This document shows positions 22,620-34,543 of a stretch of 64,000 nucleotides of DNA, one piece after another (positions within the stretch are counted from its first letter, which is position 1; each line of letters opens with the position of its first letter). The notes beneath the pieces are model-generated. The model saw only the letters and a list, made by a program, of their open reading frames with translations. It was not told the origin of the DNA and did no database searches. Both the position numbers and the translations under genes were made by a program. The DNA is from Doryteuthis pealeii (taxonomy: Eukaryota > Mollusca > Cephalopoda > Myopsida > Loliginidae). The stretch lies in contig CM042141.1 in NCBI GenBank assembly GCA_023376005.1, positions 96,448,092-96,512,091 on the forward strand. The letters run 5' to 3'.

Positions 22620-23024
22620 TATAAATAAATACAATATTTTATCTTGTATGATGATGATGATTTACTATATTCTGCCGCTATAGTAGTTTAGAACATCCTA
22701 CAAAAGCATTCAGTCCTTCCTCATTTGAAGACAATCTGTCCTTTCCTTTTTGAGAGTCCTTTGCTCCCTCAGTTGCTTGCCATTTCTTAGGGCTCCCGGT
22801 CCTGCATTTTAGAGATCCGCCAGCAGCTTACCAAGCAAATTTGAGCAGTGGTGGTCTCTTCGTGCCCAGTAGTTGTTTGATCCTATTACAACAAATTCCA
22901 AGGATTTTGTGCAGGTGTCTTGCGTATAGCTTTTTAAAAGGTAACAAAAGAAAAATCTTGAAACAGACTTTATCATTAAAAAGAAACTTGCAAAAATTAA
23001 CCAGACTTGTATAGGGTTTGGTTT

Positions 23025-23030
<6 letters not shown>
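22620..23030. other. Spacer, weakly GC-richer, not recognised
   Basis: A non-repetitive looking stretch with open frames on the minus strand over 22809-23045 that end in a (GT)n run. No recognisable protein or family. Confidence 0.35.

Positions 23031-23071
<41 letters not shown>
23029..23071. repeat. (AC)n-(AT)n compound microsatellite
   Basis: An AC run passes directly into an AT run, the usual compound type in this window. Confidence 0.9.
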
Positions 23072-23072
<1 letters not shown>

Positions 23073-23230
23073 ATAGGAACTGAACAGAGCAACAGAAAAA
23101 AGAAAGAAAAACTGAGTTACAAATAAGACTGTTAGAAAACGAAAAAGAAATTAATGAGTAGAGATGATAAATATTGCAAAGTGCTCAATACATACTTGTA
23201 GAGCCGGTTTAGAGAACCAAATCAGAGACA

Positions 23231-23277
23231 GAAATTATCTACCTAGGTTTCAATGAAAGGATCTTCACGATAATTCT
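23231..23277 (-). ncRNA. Decayed hammerhead-like motif
   Basis: The minus strand has AGAATTATC, GTGAAGA (a C3-to-G change), GAAAC, loop CTAG, GTA, then GATAATT, which pairs with the leading segment over at least seven bases as stem I. Stem II is not recognisable. The essential C3 is lost, so it is inactive if it ever was a ribozyme. It abuts (AT)n at 23281-23314. Confidence 0.3.

Positions 23278-23280
<3 letters not shown>

Positions 23281-23314
<34 letters not shown>
23281..23314. repeat. (AT)n microsatellite
   Basis: An AT run next to the motif above. Confidence 0.9.
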
Positions 23315-23321
<7 letters not shown>

Positions 23322-24164
23322 GATGCATACTGAGCATAATGGTTATCATCAAGAAAATGGAAATGGAATCAACAACCAGAGTTCAAATCTTGAACGAGGT
23401 TGTTTGCATTTCACTTAACACTTGTGAGACGACCTGTTCTACACTCTGCTCTTTAGATGTACTTGTCTAGATCCCAACGTTGTGAATTATGTGCCGGCCG
23501 AATTTAAGCACGAGTCAGAAACAGGCTCACAGAATTAAGAACGAAACAACAACAACAACAAGTGTAAACAAGACACATGGAAGAAGAGTGTGTTGATACT
23601 CGCTGTCTATCCAACTGGCTACTACTGCTGCTATCCCTACTGGCAAACTTGACACTTCAACGGCGAACTTAACCCTTCGATCCCCGGGTTCTAACCCCGT
23701 AGGGCTCGAGTTTAGTTGTATTTATGTCAAATTCCCCTACCCAAACCATCTTCTCCGGACCACACAAATGGCCAGAACTTAAATAAATCGCAGACTTCGA
23801 GTCGCCATTAACCCTTAAAATTAAAGCACTCAAATATTTTTCCAGACAATCCGTCTACAATATGTTGATCATTAATTTTTTCAAAAGAGAATTTCTCCTA
23901 AAAAAATCCTTTTTGCTTTTAATACCTGGGTGCCTAAGATATTATCACCAAGTGGTCCCATTTCATGGTGGCATATAGGTCTCTTTAAACTTTACGACCT
24001 AATCTTTGGATTCGTAAAAAGGTCAGCCACCCACCCCTTTTACTTATGCCGGACCTTAACCTCTTACTCTCTTTTTTACTTATTTATTTATTTATTTATT
24101 CTGACCATGTTTGTCTTCAACCATAGTATCACACACTAATACCCTTGGCATAAATCCATCTGTT

Positions 24165-24300
24165 CTACTCCCAGCTATGGGTAAGGATTGGGTTAGGCAA
24201 CCAGTCTAGGAGAAGGAAAATTCCAAATTCAAACCAACTTTACTTTGCTTTTAAAAAATTGATTTTGAGTCATATTTTGTCTGTTGCAGAGGGGTTGGGT
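24165..24300 (+). repeat. SINE family C fragment
   Basis: The sequence is the inverse orientation of the 55-kb copy: CCAGCTATGGGTAA, AACCAGTCTAGGAGAAGG, and a decayed GATTTTGAGTCATATTTTG. It is followed by an (AC)n run. Confidence 0.55.
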
Positions 24301-24301
24301 A

Positions 24302-24302
<1 letters not shown>

Positions 24303-24349
<47 letters not shown>
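24303..24349. repeat. (AC)n microsatellite
   Basis: About 23 uninterrupted AC units. Confidence 0.95.
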
Positions 24350-24351
<2 letters not shown>

Positions 24352-24398
24352 ATATATAGTTAAAAATCAATGGCAAAATGAATGAAGGGGGGATAAAT

Positions 24399-24480
24399 GA
24401 AAAATCCTTTCCAAGGGACCCCCCCTCTCAAAAGTATTAAAACACTTTTTGAGAGTCGGGTCCCTGATAGAAAGTTTTTC
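24399..24480. repeat. Imperfect hairpin of about 80 bp
   Basis: Outer GAAAAA/TTTTTC, middle AGGGACC/GGTCCCT and inner CTCTCAAAAGT/ACTTTTTGAGAG pair around ATTAAAAC. It may be a small foldback element or a precursor-like hairpin; I cannot distinguish these. Confidence 0.5.
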
Positions 24481-24516
24481 TCATCTATTATTAGACTCCT
24501 TTGAAGCATCAAGTTA

Positions 24517-24519
<3 letters not shown>

Positions 24520-24557
<38 letters not shown>
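24520..24557. repeat. (AT)n microsatellite
   Basis: An AT run. A decayed SINE B head (minus) follows at about 24632-24690 (GTCATCCAGCAAGGATTGAA). Confidence 0.85.
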
Positions 24558-24558
<1 letters not shown>

Positions 24559-25296
24559 TTTCCTGACCTTCTACAAGACTGGATTAACGCAAGGTCTTTT
24601 TTACATGGGGATTTAAAAAAAAAAGATTTTATGGGTCATCCAGCAAGGATTGAACTCGCTATTCAGTAATAATATATATGGACACACTGTATTTTAGTTT
24701 TTATACAGGTAGTTATTAGGAAGGAGGAGGAGGGGGGGAGAGAGGATGGTTACAAAAATAGAAAGTAGAGATTACAGCAATAATATTAAAAGAAAAGAAA
24801 AGGAAAAAAAATCAGCAATAATACTCATTTGTTTTGAACAAAAGTGGCTATAATGAAAAGAGTCATTGGCAATTTTCAAGGTAGCTTAACTGCTGTTTGG
24901 TGTAAAGCCAATTCATCAAATCAAGCCTGTATGTTGTCTATCACATAAAAAGAATTCAGTAACTTAAATTTAGTAACTCAGAGTCAGCCCTACTATTTTA
25001 TTCATGAATAGTGAAAGGGAGAGAGAAAGACAGGGAGAGAGGGGGGGGGAGATGACAAATATAGAGAAATTAAATTCAATAATAGCCAGTAAAGAGGATT
25101 AATAATTACTTCCAAATTTTAAAACAGCTCAGATGTATGAGTGAATGAATTATTTTTACTAATGATCTGATATTTCTGGGTTGTTTTTTTTTGTCATAAC
25201 ACAGAATTTTGAGCAACACTAGGTGTATTACTCATTCAAGAATACAGCAAAGCCTGACCTCATGTTAAAAAAAAAGACATTTCTCAATTGGAATTA

Positions 25297-25643
25297 CAGA
25301 GTTACCTTAACTTATGAGTACAATTCGTTCCACTCATAACTCAATTTCCTTGTATATCAAATCCGTTTTTGCCATTGAAATAAAAACTGATATGCCATTA
25401 ATCCATTCCACCCCCACCAAAACACCATAATTTTCTTTGTTACGTTTTTACAAATAAGAAAAATAGCACTGTATTGTATAAAAACATAATAAAATAGAAT
25501 GTCATAAATTATGTGCAGTAATATAATTTAATGTTTATTTTTTCATAAATAATATTTTTCTTAGGTTTTTAATGAACTTATTAACATAAGTGTATCTGAA
25601 GCTTGCTCCTAAGTTGTGGCATTTGTAAGTCAATGTACTACTG
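25297..25643. mobile_element. TIR element family Y, complete copy
   Basis: The left end CAGAGTTACCTTAACTTATG and the right end, whose complement is CAGTAGTACATTGACTTAC, form inverted ends flanked by TA (25295-25296 and 25644-25645). It is 347 bp with no coding capacity. TA duplication suggests a Tc1/mariner-mobilised MITE. Confidence 0.7.
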
Positions 25644-25946
25644 TATAAACTTAGGTTTGTTAAGGTTTGGTTTCTTTCTTCAGGCCAAAGCCATCCTTGT
25701 AGAAGAACAGTAGTGGTACTACTTAACCCATAGCTTGGGGTTTCTAAAGGAAACTTATTCAATGTTTTATTTTTTATTTTACATTAATTACAATGGAAGT
25801 TATTACTACTTTTTTTAATTCAACAAAAAAGATAATTTACTGTGAGGTATTTTTGGTTTTTGACTACTGAATTTTCAGATTAAATCCATCCATTAGAAAA
25901 AGTTAAAGAAAAAAGAAAAAGTTAAATAAATTTATTCAGGGCAACT

Positions 25947-26491
25947 AAGAGTATTTATGGGGATTCGTTGGAGCCCTTATTCTCCGTAGTTGGCTATTTC
26001 GGACGAAAGAAAGAAACAAATACGAATATAAATGCAGACACTTGTATTATCAAAAGGTACAGAAATGTTGTTGCAAATTTTAATGGTATTTGCTACCAGA
26101 ATTTTCTGTGAGGTTAAGTACTGTTCATTGGAGAAGTGGTGATAACAGGGGTATTCTGGTCGCTGGTAGAAATGTTGTTAAGACGTTTCATCAGGTCGTT
26201 TCTCGTTCTTCAGCCTTCTATTAGTATGCTATTGTATCAGCCTTAGAACATTTGCTGATACAATGCCTAGAAAGTTTGCTGGTGGTATAGTTCTGTAAAG
26301 ACGCTTATTTTCACATCCTTCCCTGGTAACTTGTCTGTGATAAGTTAAGTCTAGGGATCGCTTATTTTTGCGACTTCCCTCAGTGACTGCTCCGTGATAA
26401 GTGAGGTTTGGTTTGATTCTTGCGCCAACCTCCTGTTGGCGATTTGCCCCCTAGCAGCAGGGGAAGATAATTCTCTGTTGAATTTCCGATA
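25947..26491. mobile_element. 545-bp insertion with 5-bp target duplication
   Basis: CAACT flanks both sides (25942-25946 and 26492-26496), and the related block at 22079-22083 has a single CAACT with no insertion. The insert has internal GC-rich hairpins (GCCAAC/GTTGGC near 26425, CCCCT/AGGGG near 26447) and two related units starting at about 26299 and 26359. The size and 5-bp duplication fit a solo LTR, but the ends are not TG...CA and no coding is present, so the class is open. Confidence 0.6.
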
Positions 26492-26745
26492 CAACTCAAG
26501 TGGTGTAATTGTTAACAAGCTAGATTAGCAGACTATTGTTAGTGATTTTGATTCTCACTTAGTCCCCCTTACTTCTGGCCTTGTGCCACAACTAAGTTAA
26601 GCAAATAAATATTAGAATTCTTTATGTGGTATAATGTTTAGCAAGTTACATTAGCTGACCATTTTTAGTGAGTTTGATTCTAACTGGGTGCTTCATACTT
26701 CTTGCCTTGTGCCACATCTAAGCTTAGCCTAGTAAATAACTAATT
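26492..26745 (+). repeat. Two tandem SINE family B copies
   Basis: Copy one (26492-26600) and copy two (26616-26740) each have a box A-like GTGGTATAATG(T/G)TTAGCAAG-type phrase, a box B-like GATTTTGATTCTCA or GAGTTTGATTCTAA, then CTT(C/G)TGGCCTTGTGCCAC-like body ending in TAAGCAAATAAAT or TAGTAAATAA. Confidence 0.7.
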
Positions 26746-27605
26746 TGTCCATTTTACTACACTTGTTATTGAAATATAACACGAAGAGTACTGAAAAGTT
26801 CTCGAATGCACCAAGAATGTAATGACTTCTTTTTCATGAACAAATTTTACTGATTTCTTTTTTAAGAAGAGTTTAAGAAAAAAATGTGCCAAGTTTATTG
26901 AACTGCGGAATGAATGTGTGGAGCAGCACATAAATTTCATGGCTAGGTCATCCCCATCTTGGTCTAGCTGAGAACTTTTCAGTAATTTTCATAAAAATTG
27001 TGTAGAATGTTTTATTTAAAAATATACAGGAATATTCAGCTGGTTTTCTGTTTTTTTGATTCAGTTACAAAGAATCAAGAACATAAAACAACAAATAAAC
27101 AATCACTTTTTTCATTTTTTTGTTGTTTCAGGTCATCTCAAACAGAAGATTCCGTATCTTAATATCTGAATTTTCGAATTTACTATTATCATAAACCTGG
27201 TGGCACTAAAAATTTGAATCTTACAAATCGTTAGGGGAAAAAAACAGACTTATGCTAATTTAACAAAAGCAGCAGCATTCCATTGGAAATTGTTGCCTTT
27301 CCTGTTTTAAAATAGTTGACACTTGTAGTAGCAAACAAACCAAATCCTAAAAATAAATAAGATAAACACTGAAAAATCTGTTCTGGAAAATAATGTCGTC
27401 TGCTATTTTGAAATGACAGCCATTAAAAAAAAAAAAAGGTAACAATTACTGCAGCATTTTCTACGGCGTTTTTATTGCAATAGGATTATAAACTCTAGTT
27501 TTAGGAATATTTTGATAATATATTTTTTATTGAAAGAAAATTTAGGATGCTTGCAACAATAATGCACGTTTTTTTATGGGTTGATTTAACTTTTGGGTGA
27601 AGCTA

Positions 27606-27745
27606 CTGAGAGTAGCGTGGTGTAATGGTTAACAAGCTGGTCTCGCAGATCCAGTACTACTGAAAAGCGAGTTCGATCCTTGTTGGATGCCCCATACTTG
27701 TGTCACATCCTACCGGCTGAGTAAATACCCCGAGAGAGAGGCAGC
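27606..27745 (+). repeat. SINE family B copy with well kept boxes
   Basis: Box A GTGGTGTAATGGTTAACAAG and box B GAGTTCGATCCTT are the best preserved of this family here; the body continues GATGCCCCATACTTG, GTCACATCCTACC and GAGTAAATACC. Confidence 0.8.
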
Positions 27746-27938
27746 GTTCAAAAATAGATTTGGCGCCATGTGAGGAGCGTCCGTAAAAGTTCTTTCTTCA
27801 TTCGAGAATGGCATCTGCATTTCTTTCTTGCTTCTTCTTAAGCATTACAATAAAAATATCTCACATTTTTTTTCAAGAGTCATAGACGAGAAAATGATCT
27901 TAAATTTTTCATTGACAAAATGGTGTAAAATTTAAATG

Positions 27939-28124
27939 GTTTCTTCCTTCAATATGGCCTAAACTGATCACGTGACCTATTTTGGTGGTACCTAGTTCTT
28001 CCATTTGACTTTTTAGAAAATATGCATTTTAAAAAATGCATATTTTCTAAAAAGTCAAATGGAAGAACTAGGTACCACCAAAATAGGTCACGTGATCAGT
28101 TTAGGCCATATTGAAGGAAGAAAC
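27939..28124. repeat. Near-perfect 186-bp palindrome
   Basis: The left arm 27939-28030 and right arm 28033-28124 are exact reverse complements over all 92 bases, separated by AA. Identity stops abruptly outside. A 68-codon plus-strand frame starts in the right arm (28059) and runs to 28265; its C-terminal part (RKTVNSKIKLSDWGK and on) is outside the palindrome and unrecognised. It is either a very young cruciform-forming inverted duplication or an assembly or library foldback. Confidence 0.95.
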
Positions 28125-30120
28125 GTAAATATTTTTGAACTTTTTAAAAAAATCTCGCAAAAAATAAATAACGAACATAAAGAGTTGTTACAAAGAAAAA
28201 CAGTTAATTCAAAGATCAAATTATCCGATTGGGGAAAAATTACTCACCGTTATCTTGAAAAATAAGTAAAACAGTTTTCTTTTACAACACGGTCAGTTTC
28301 TTTATTGATATTTTTTTAGCAGAATTCTGTATTCATGGTTCTTTCACTAAAAAGCTCTCGCATCTAAGCTTATAAAAACCTTCTGATATAATTATTCAGA
28401 CTTATCTTTATAGATATAAAGTAAAAATCGTTTTTTGTCGGTTCATTTTTTTCATTTCATAAAATAAAATAGGGGGTAGACCTCGAAAAAAGAAAAAAAA
28501 ATTCCCCTAATATATTTTAGGAAAAACTATTTCAAACATATTTACATTTTATAATTTAAGATAACTAATAAATACAAATTTAAATGTAAACTTGCCTAAC
28601 TTTTCATATATTTTTAACTCTCTTAATTCATTACCCGAAAATAAAAGCTAAATTTTAATGAGGTCAATGGTTTTTGTTGCACATTATTATTATTATTATT
28701 ATTATTATTTAGCTTAACCTGACCACGTGCATTTAAAAACCTAAGGCTATTCTTTTGAAATCGTTGTAATACTGAATTTTAAATTCAATAGATGAAAATT
28801 TCCTATTTTCCCTCACTCGGGTTGTGAATTGTTTAATTTGGTGGGAAAGAAAGATATATAACTTTTTCTAAGTAGGGATGATGTTTACATATCTTTATTA
28901 TTATTTTTTTTTATTGATAACAATTATTTACTTCCTAAACTAGATAATATTTTTAAAATGTCAGTATTGATATTTACTTCTAGATAATGTTGCTTCTGAA
29001 GTAACAAAAATTAATTCACTTAAAGAAAGTGATAGATTATTATCATTTTTATGCTCTCACAATTTCATTAAAAAAAGAATGCAACCCTCGTTTTAGCGGA
29101 TCTGAAAAGCTCAAAAGGCTCAAACCATTTTTTTTTTCATTCTTCTGTTTTTATCAAACTAATAGAAATATCAGCAAAATTTGAATAAAAAAATCGGCAA
29201 AGAAAAATTAAGCAAAAGATTAAAAACTCTTCAATGTTCAACTCAAAAGAAGAGTGAAGCCTTCCTTTTCTTTTCTCAGTCAACATCATTGCCACAATTC
29301 CAATAATGCCTTCTCTTTAGATGTTCTCCCATCAGTAAAGAATTTATTTCCAACTTACTACTAACTCTACCCACCCCTTTTCTTTTTATCTAAACATTCC
29401 TAAAGCTTGCCTTGTGTGGCACTTTAAAAAAACTGACCGCTTGATACTGCCCTAAAAATAAAGTTATTTCTGACTTATAGGACAGAACATTTTTTTTTAT
29501 ATAACAGATAGATTGACACAAATTCTCTGGTTACTACAAGTCGAATTTAGTCTATTTTTTATGATTTTACCATGTTTACCTTTTGCAACTATTAAAATTT
29601 AATAGTTACAAGAAGTGTTTTTTGTTTTTTTCAATATTTGCACAGAAATTTTAGAGAGAAAAACAAATTGTGCTAATCAAATGATATCAAAACAAAAGAA
29701 AAACAAACTTAGTTATTCAATTGTCACTTATTTGCTATACTTGACTTAAATTCAGGGGACTGTGATATTGTGATTATATACAAAATTCAAAAATGCTAAT
29801 TTTCCTTTCTTTCTTTTTGGGTCTTTGCTTCTTACCTTTTCGAATTTAGATATCATTCACAAAACTTTAAAGTAGTCATCATAAATAAATAAATAAATAA
29901 ATGATCAAAAATTCATATATTTCCCATCGCACACCAAACGTGCCAGTTTAGTCATTTAATATTTAAACGTCTTTTTTTTTCTTTCTTTAAATCTATGACT
30001 GCCATAAAAAAATCAGAACAGATTTCAATGTCTTTATTTTTATTTTCTTATGGGAAGAACAAAAATGGGGGGAAAAAGAAAGAAAAAAAAATATCACTTA
30101 AAAAGTAAAAGTTATGGCAA

Positions 30121-30169
30121 ATGTGCATGGTGATCTTTTTACCGTAAAAAGGAGATGCACCATGCACAT
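30121..30169. repeat. Short 49-nt hairpin
   Basis: ATGTGCATGGTG pairs with CACCATGCACAT, and CTTTTTAC with an inner GTAAAAAG, around a very small loop, with a few bulges. The loop looks too small for a typical animal pre-miRNA. Confidence 0.6.
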
Positions 30170-32448
30170 GAAAAACAAGAAAAATTAAATCCTTCAACCA
30201 AAAATATTGAAAAATAATCAAGATTTATGTTCTTAGTTTTTATAAACTTTTAATGAATGACACTTTTCAAACTGTAGTGTCAATGGAGTAATTATATCCT
30301 CCAGTTAGTAAGTAACTTATTCTTCTTTTCGGCTGGTTTCAACGCAACAGACTCTTTCTTTTTGATTGAATCTTAAAAGTTGGTAACAAAATGACACACA
30401 CAAAAAATAGCAAACTTTTCTTCAGGGTGTTTGATTTACATTAAAATATCCTTCCAGTGTTTTTTTTTTTTAATAATCAAGAAAGAACTTTTCGATGGAG
30501 TAGAAATTAGTTTAATTTCTCCAACGTTAATATTTACTGTGATTTAAACTAAATGAGATTTTTTACAAGTCTCAGACTTCTCAACTTAAAGAATGAGCAG
30601 CACTAAACAAGAAACCAAACCCAACCAAGATTTCTAAAAAAAACGCATGGAATTTTCCTGCATATAAATAATATGCCTAAAATATAATCTGACTATATTA
30701 ATTTAGTTTTTTTTTCTTTTTTATGTTGAAAAAGAAAATACAAACAATATAAAATAGAAATGAGTTTTGTATGTTATGTCAATGTCAATGACAGTGTCGC
30801 AAAACTTTTTGATTTCGTTTAATGTCGGATGTCTGTGTAATGGGTTTTTTTTTTCTTGTTGATTATCGGTATTTATCTATGAAAATACGTTTGTGTGATT
30901 TTTTAAAAAAATATTTCATGGGGGGGGGGCAGATTAAATGTTATGAATTTATGAAAAAAAATGACATATACTTTGTGAGATTAAAATTAGCTATTTTAAA
31001 AATTTAAGCCAAAAATAAATAAATAAATAAAACTTCTTTAATTTTATTCTTCAGTTATTTGCTAAGTTACAAAAGAGCCAGTTTTTCTGGTCATCAGATA
31101 ACTTAAACATTTGTTTGAAAAAAAGAATTCAAATAATCAGTTGATTAAATTGAATGATGAATAAATAAAACAAATTTTAATATCTTTTTTCTCTCTCCTT
31201 TCAATTCTTCTTTGTGACACTTACCAATAATTTCCAAAAGTAATAAAATTTCATTTTCAAGAACTTTTTTTTAGCGATTTAGACAAAATTAAACAAATAA
31301 AATAAAATAAATTACTAAACAATGAACATTCCATGTAACTTGAAGACTTAAATTCATTGTGACCTTAACAAACAGTCAGCCTATATTTATTTCTTTTTAC
31401 AGTGAAAAATATTAAATATCACCCCACAATACAAACAAAATCTTCTGAAGAAAAAACAAAAACAATAAATGGTAGTTAAACTAAAAATTTGAATTTAAAC
31501 GAAAGATAAGCATATTTATTTTCTTTTTGTCTGTACGATTTTATTGGCAAGTATTAAGGGTAAAAATGAATGTTTTATTTTCTTTTATTGATTTATTACA
31601 TTTTTTCTAATCATCAAAAGATAAATGCCAAGTTTGAGAAAACTTGTTGGATTTAAGACAGTTTTAATTGAAATGTCTACACTTTTTATCCTCCACACCA
31701 ACTTTCGACCCAATTTCAAAAATAAACAAAACACCTCCAGTTCTTAAGTCTAGGGAGATTTTTATCTAAAAATACTAAGAGAGATATTGAAAGTTATTTT
31801 ATTTTTATTTTTATTTTTATTTTTATTTTTTATTTATTTTTTGGGGGGAGGGGGGTCGAGTCTGAAACTGAAGTTTGTTTTTCTTTTTTTTTTTTTCTCT
31901 GATTCTACGAAGATCTATGCTGTAGTAGTGTAAATAAACCAACTTTAAATAATGACTATTATTCATTCCATGGTGGCGTGATACACTTTTATTTTCCTAA
32001 AACATTTTAAAACTTATTTTCTGTGAAAAAAAAAAAAAAAAAAAAACACCAAATTATCATTTTTTTTTTTTAGAGAAATAAAACAGAAATATTAACAGAA
32101 TTAAGAGACATGGCGTTTCCCGTTTACAAAATAAAACTATCATGTCAGATATCAATATTGTGTCACTAATTCAATACATTTGATTAAAAGTTATTTTTGA
32201 TGCGTGTGTAAAGAAAGAATTTTATTTTCATACTTTTCTTTTAAAAGTTAAACAAGTTTTCTGACACTCAAAACCGATTTCTCAGGCCTCAAATTGTTTG
32301 ACCATCTTCTCTATCACTTAGTTTAGTTTTAAATTAAAATAAAATTATTCACTGTTCAAATTCGGTTTAAGAAATTGCCAAATTCGGCAAACTATTATGA
32401 AAGAAATGAAATCGTACAATGTTGTGTAGTTATTCATTTACTAAGATT

Positions 32449-32545
32449 TGGTTAGTATGGAGCACCCAGTGAGACTCTAGCTCACTAATAATGGTCCGTC
32501 AGTCTAGCTTGTTAACCATTATATCACCAGAGGCACCCAATACTG
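32449..32545 (-). repeat. SINE family B copy
   Basis: The complement of CTTGTTAACCATTATATCACC gives box A, and the complement of GAGACTCTAGCTC a decayed box B, next to GAGCACCCAGT. Confidence 0.7.
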
Positions 32546-33162
32546 AATAACATCCTGATGACTAATTTGATCAAAAAACCAATGACAATCTAACGAAACA
32601 AGGTGCGTGTTGTGTAGTGACGAATTATTGTCAAATATGTAATTTGTAGTGACAATTAAAATTTGACATTAAAAAGAGGAAGGGAGAGAAAAATGGTTTA
32701 TAGTTTACGTTAAGTATTTCTTTTGTTAATTTTAAAGGATTTATATTGATCATATATTGATGAATCAAGACAATTCATCGTCAAATAACATTTGGAAAGT
32801 ATGGCAGAAAAAAAAAAAACTAAAGTCAATATTTACATAAAATCATGACATTATCCCCATTCTTAATATTAAACAACATTGTTTGCATGTAAACAAAACA
32901 GTAAAAAAATTCTAAAAATATTTTGTTATCAATCAAAGATAAAACTACACACTATTATTAATATATTCAATACATACCTGACTATTATGGAGTTTTTTTT
33001 CTTTAATTATTTTTTTTCTTTGTTTTTAATTACTTAATTTTATGCAAAACGTAATTGAATTTATCTAGATTTTTTTTCCAAAAAGCTGATAAAATCAAAT
33101 CACAGTAGAATTGAAACATTACTAAAAAGTTGGTTTTAATATTTATGACTTTTTTTTTTTTA

Positions 33163-33212
33163 AACTTTAATATCAATTTAACATTTTAAAATGTTAAATT
33201 GATATTAAAGTT
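33163..33212. repeat. Perfect 50-bp palindrome
   Basis: 25-bp arms, starting AACTTTAATATC, meet with no spacer; pairing continues imperfectly into a T-run on the left and an A-rich run on the right. Confidence 0.9.
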
Positions 33213-33999
33213 AAAAAATATTAATAATAATTATTATATTTATTGAAAATACTGATATTAATAATGGAAACAAAGAAGATTTTTTTGTACTATCTCAGAA
33301 GAAATAAATAAACAAATGAATAAAAAAAAACAATCTATTGTCAAGAAAGTGTGGGGGAGGGGCTAAATATTAATAAATATTTTTTTAAATTTTTTGTTGC
33401 TGATTCAATCACCAATTTAAAACTTTTTTTTTCAGAACTTCGTACGTACTAAACTAACAAAAGATTAATAAATTTTAGTTAAATAATTATGATTTTTAAA
33501 ATATTAAATTATAAATAGTACTGTCCAACTTTGAAAGAAAGACTATAAGCTATTTACCTTTAAAAGGTCACATATAAAACTATAAAGGAGTGTCTAAATG
33601 TGACTTAGAGACGAGGGATAATATTGCTAGATTTTTATGCCAAAGCTGAAGAGATCTTCAAGCAAAAAGGAAAACCAACAACAGTTTAAAAAAATAAATT
33701 CATTGGTTTAATTGTAACTATTTGTTCATAAAATCGTTAACAAACTTTATTTTAGAAAGGAAAAAAAAACTAACCTTGTACATAAGTGAGGAGTTTGATT
33801 TAACTTAGAAATAAAATCATAAAAAATTACAAGACTTTTCATTTAAGAATTTAAATAAATACTTCATTGTTTAGTTTTTTTGTTCGGATGGGTTTTTTCT
33901 TCCTCCCCTCACCGAAAATTAAAAAGAAAAAGAAGGTAAACTAAACAAGACAAATAAACAACTATAAACAAAATAAATATTTTTGATTTCATTGCTTAC

Positions 34000-34500
34000 T
34001 TGGAGTATAGGAGGTCCATTTGTTACCAACAGTCGAAGAAATATCCACGTAAGTCTTTACTTAATGTACAGACGTCAAAAAAGACGTACACTACATATCG
34101 TGTAGATAAGTGAAAGTTTTGTCCTAACGACGAGAAACTGAAGGAGGAGCACCAGGCGAAACTAAGCGAGAATATTTTTCTCTTTTATTTCTGACTTCTC
34201 CTGATAATAATTAAATAATGACTTTCAACTAAGCTTAGAGTTTAGCTTTTTTTACACGACTGATCTTAATGGAAGTGAAAGCAATAATAAACAGCTTGTT
34301 TGCTTTGCTCTTATATCAAATATTATTTTCACATGATTTATTAACAATAAACTCGCTGGCCTGGTAATAATTATCAAAAGGGATTTTTCTTTAGACGCCC
34401 GGTTCGTTAATAGTTCAATAGCAGACGAATTTATTCAATTTCGAGGATAAAAATTCAATGGCTTTCGGAATAGTCGAAGCTTAGCACATTTACCAAAACT
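34000..34500. other. Higher-complexity patch, possible exon or promoter
   Basis: It has more CpG than its surroundings (for example CAGACGTC, GACGTAC and AACGACGAG near 34071-34134). On the minus strand, 34052 down to 34003 can be read as YVDISSTVGNKWTSYTP, ending at AA before GTAAGC, a plausible splice donor. On the plus strand CCAC is followed by GTAAGT at 34046. It is weak evidence for a short host exon. Confidence 0.2.
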
Positions 34501-34543
34501 TTTCTAGTTCCAGATATTGACTTTGTTACTGCACAGAGTAAGT

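Larger units (their letters stand above)
28266..34000. other. Repeat-poor AT-rich interval
   Basis: Apart from one SINE B (32449-32545), two small hairpins and homopolymers, I find none of the window's repeat families and no long (AT)n here for almost 6 kb. There is no convincing coding frame. It could be a long intron or UTR under constraint; the sequence alone does not show which. Confidence 0.45.

Noticed and set aside
24303..24349. CRISPR-like or other regular array
   Set aside because: It is a simple (AC)n microsatellite; no spaced repeats of CRISPR type exist in the window.
26181..26213. Hammerhead-like phrase CTGAAGA ... GAAACGTC (minus)
   Set aside because: No stem II can be drawn between the two parts and stem I is only wobble pairs; kept only as a hint about the insertion.
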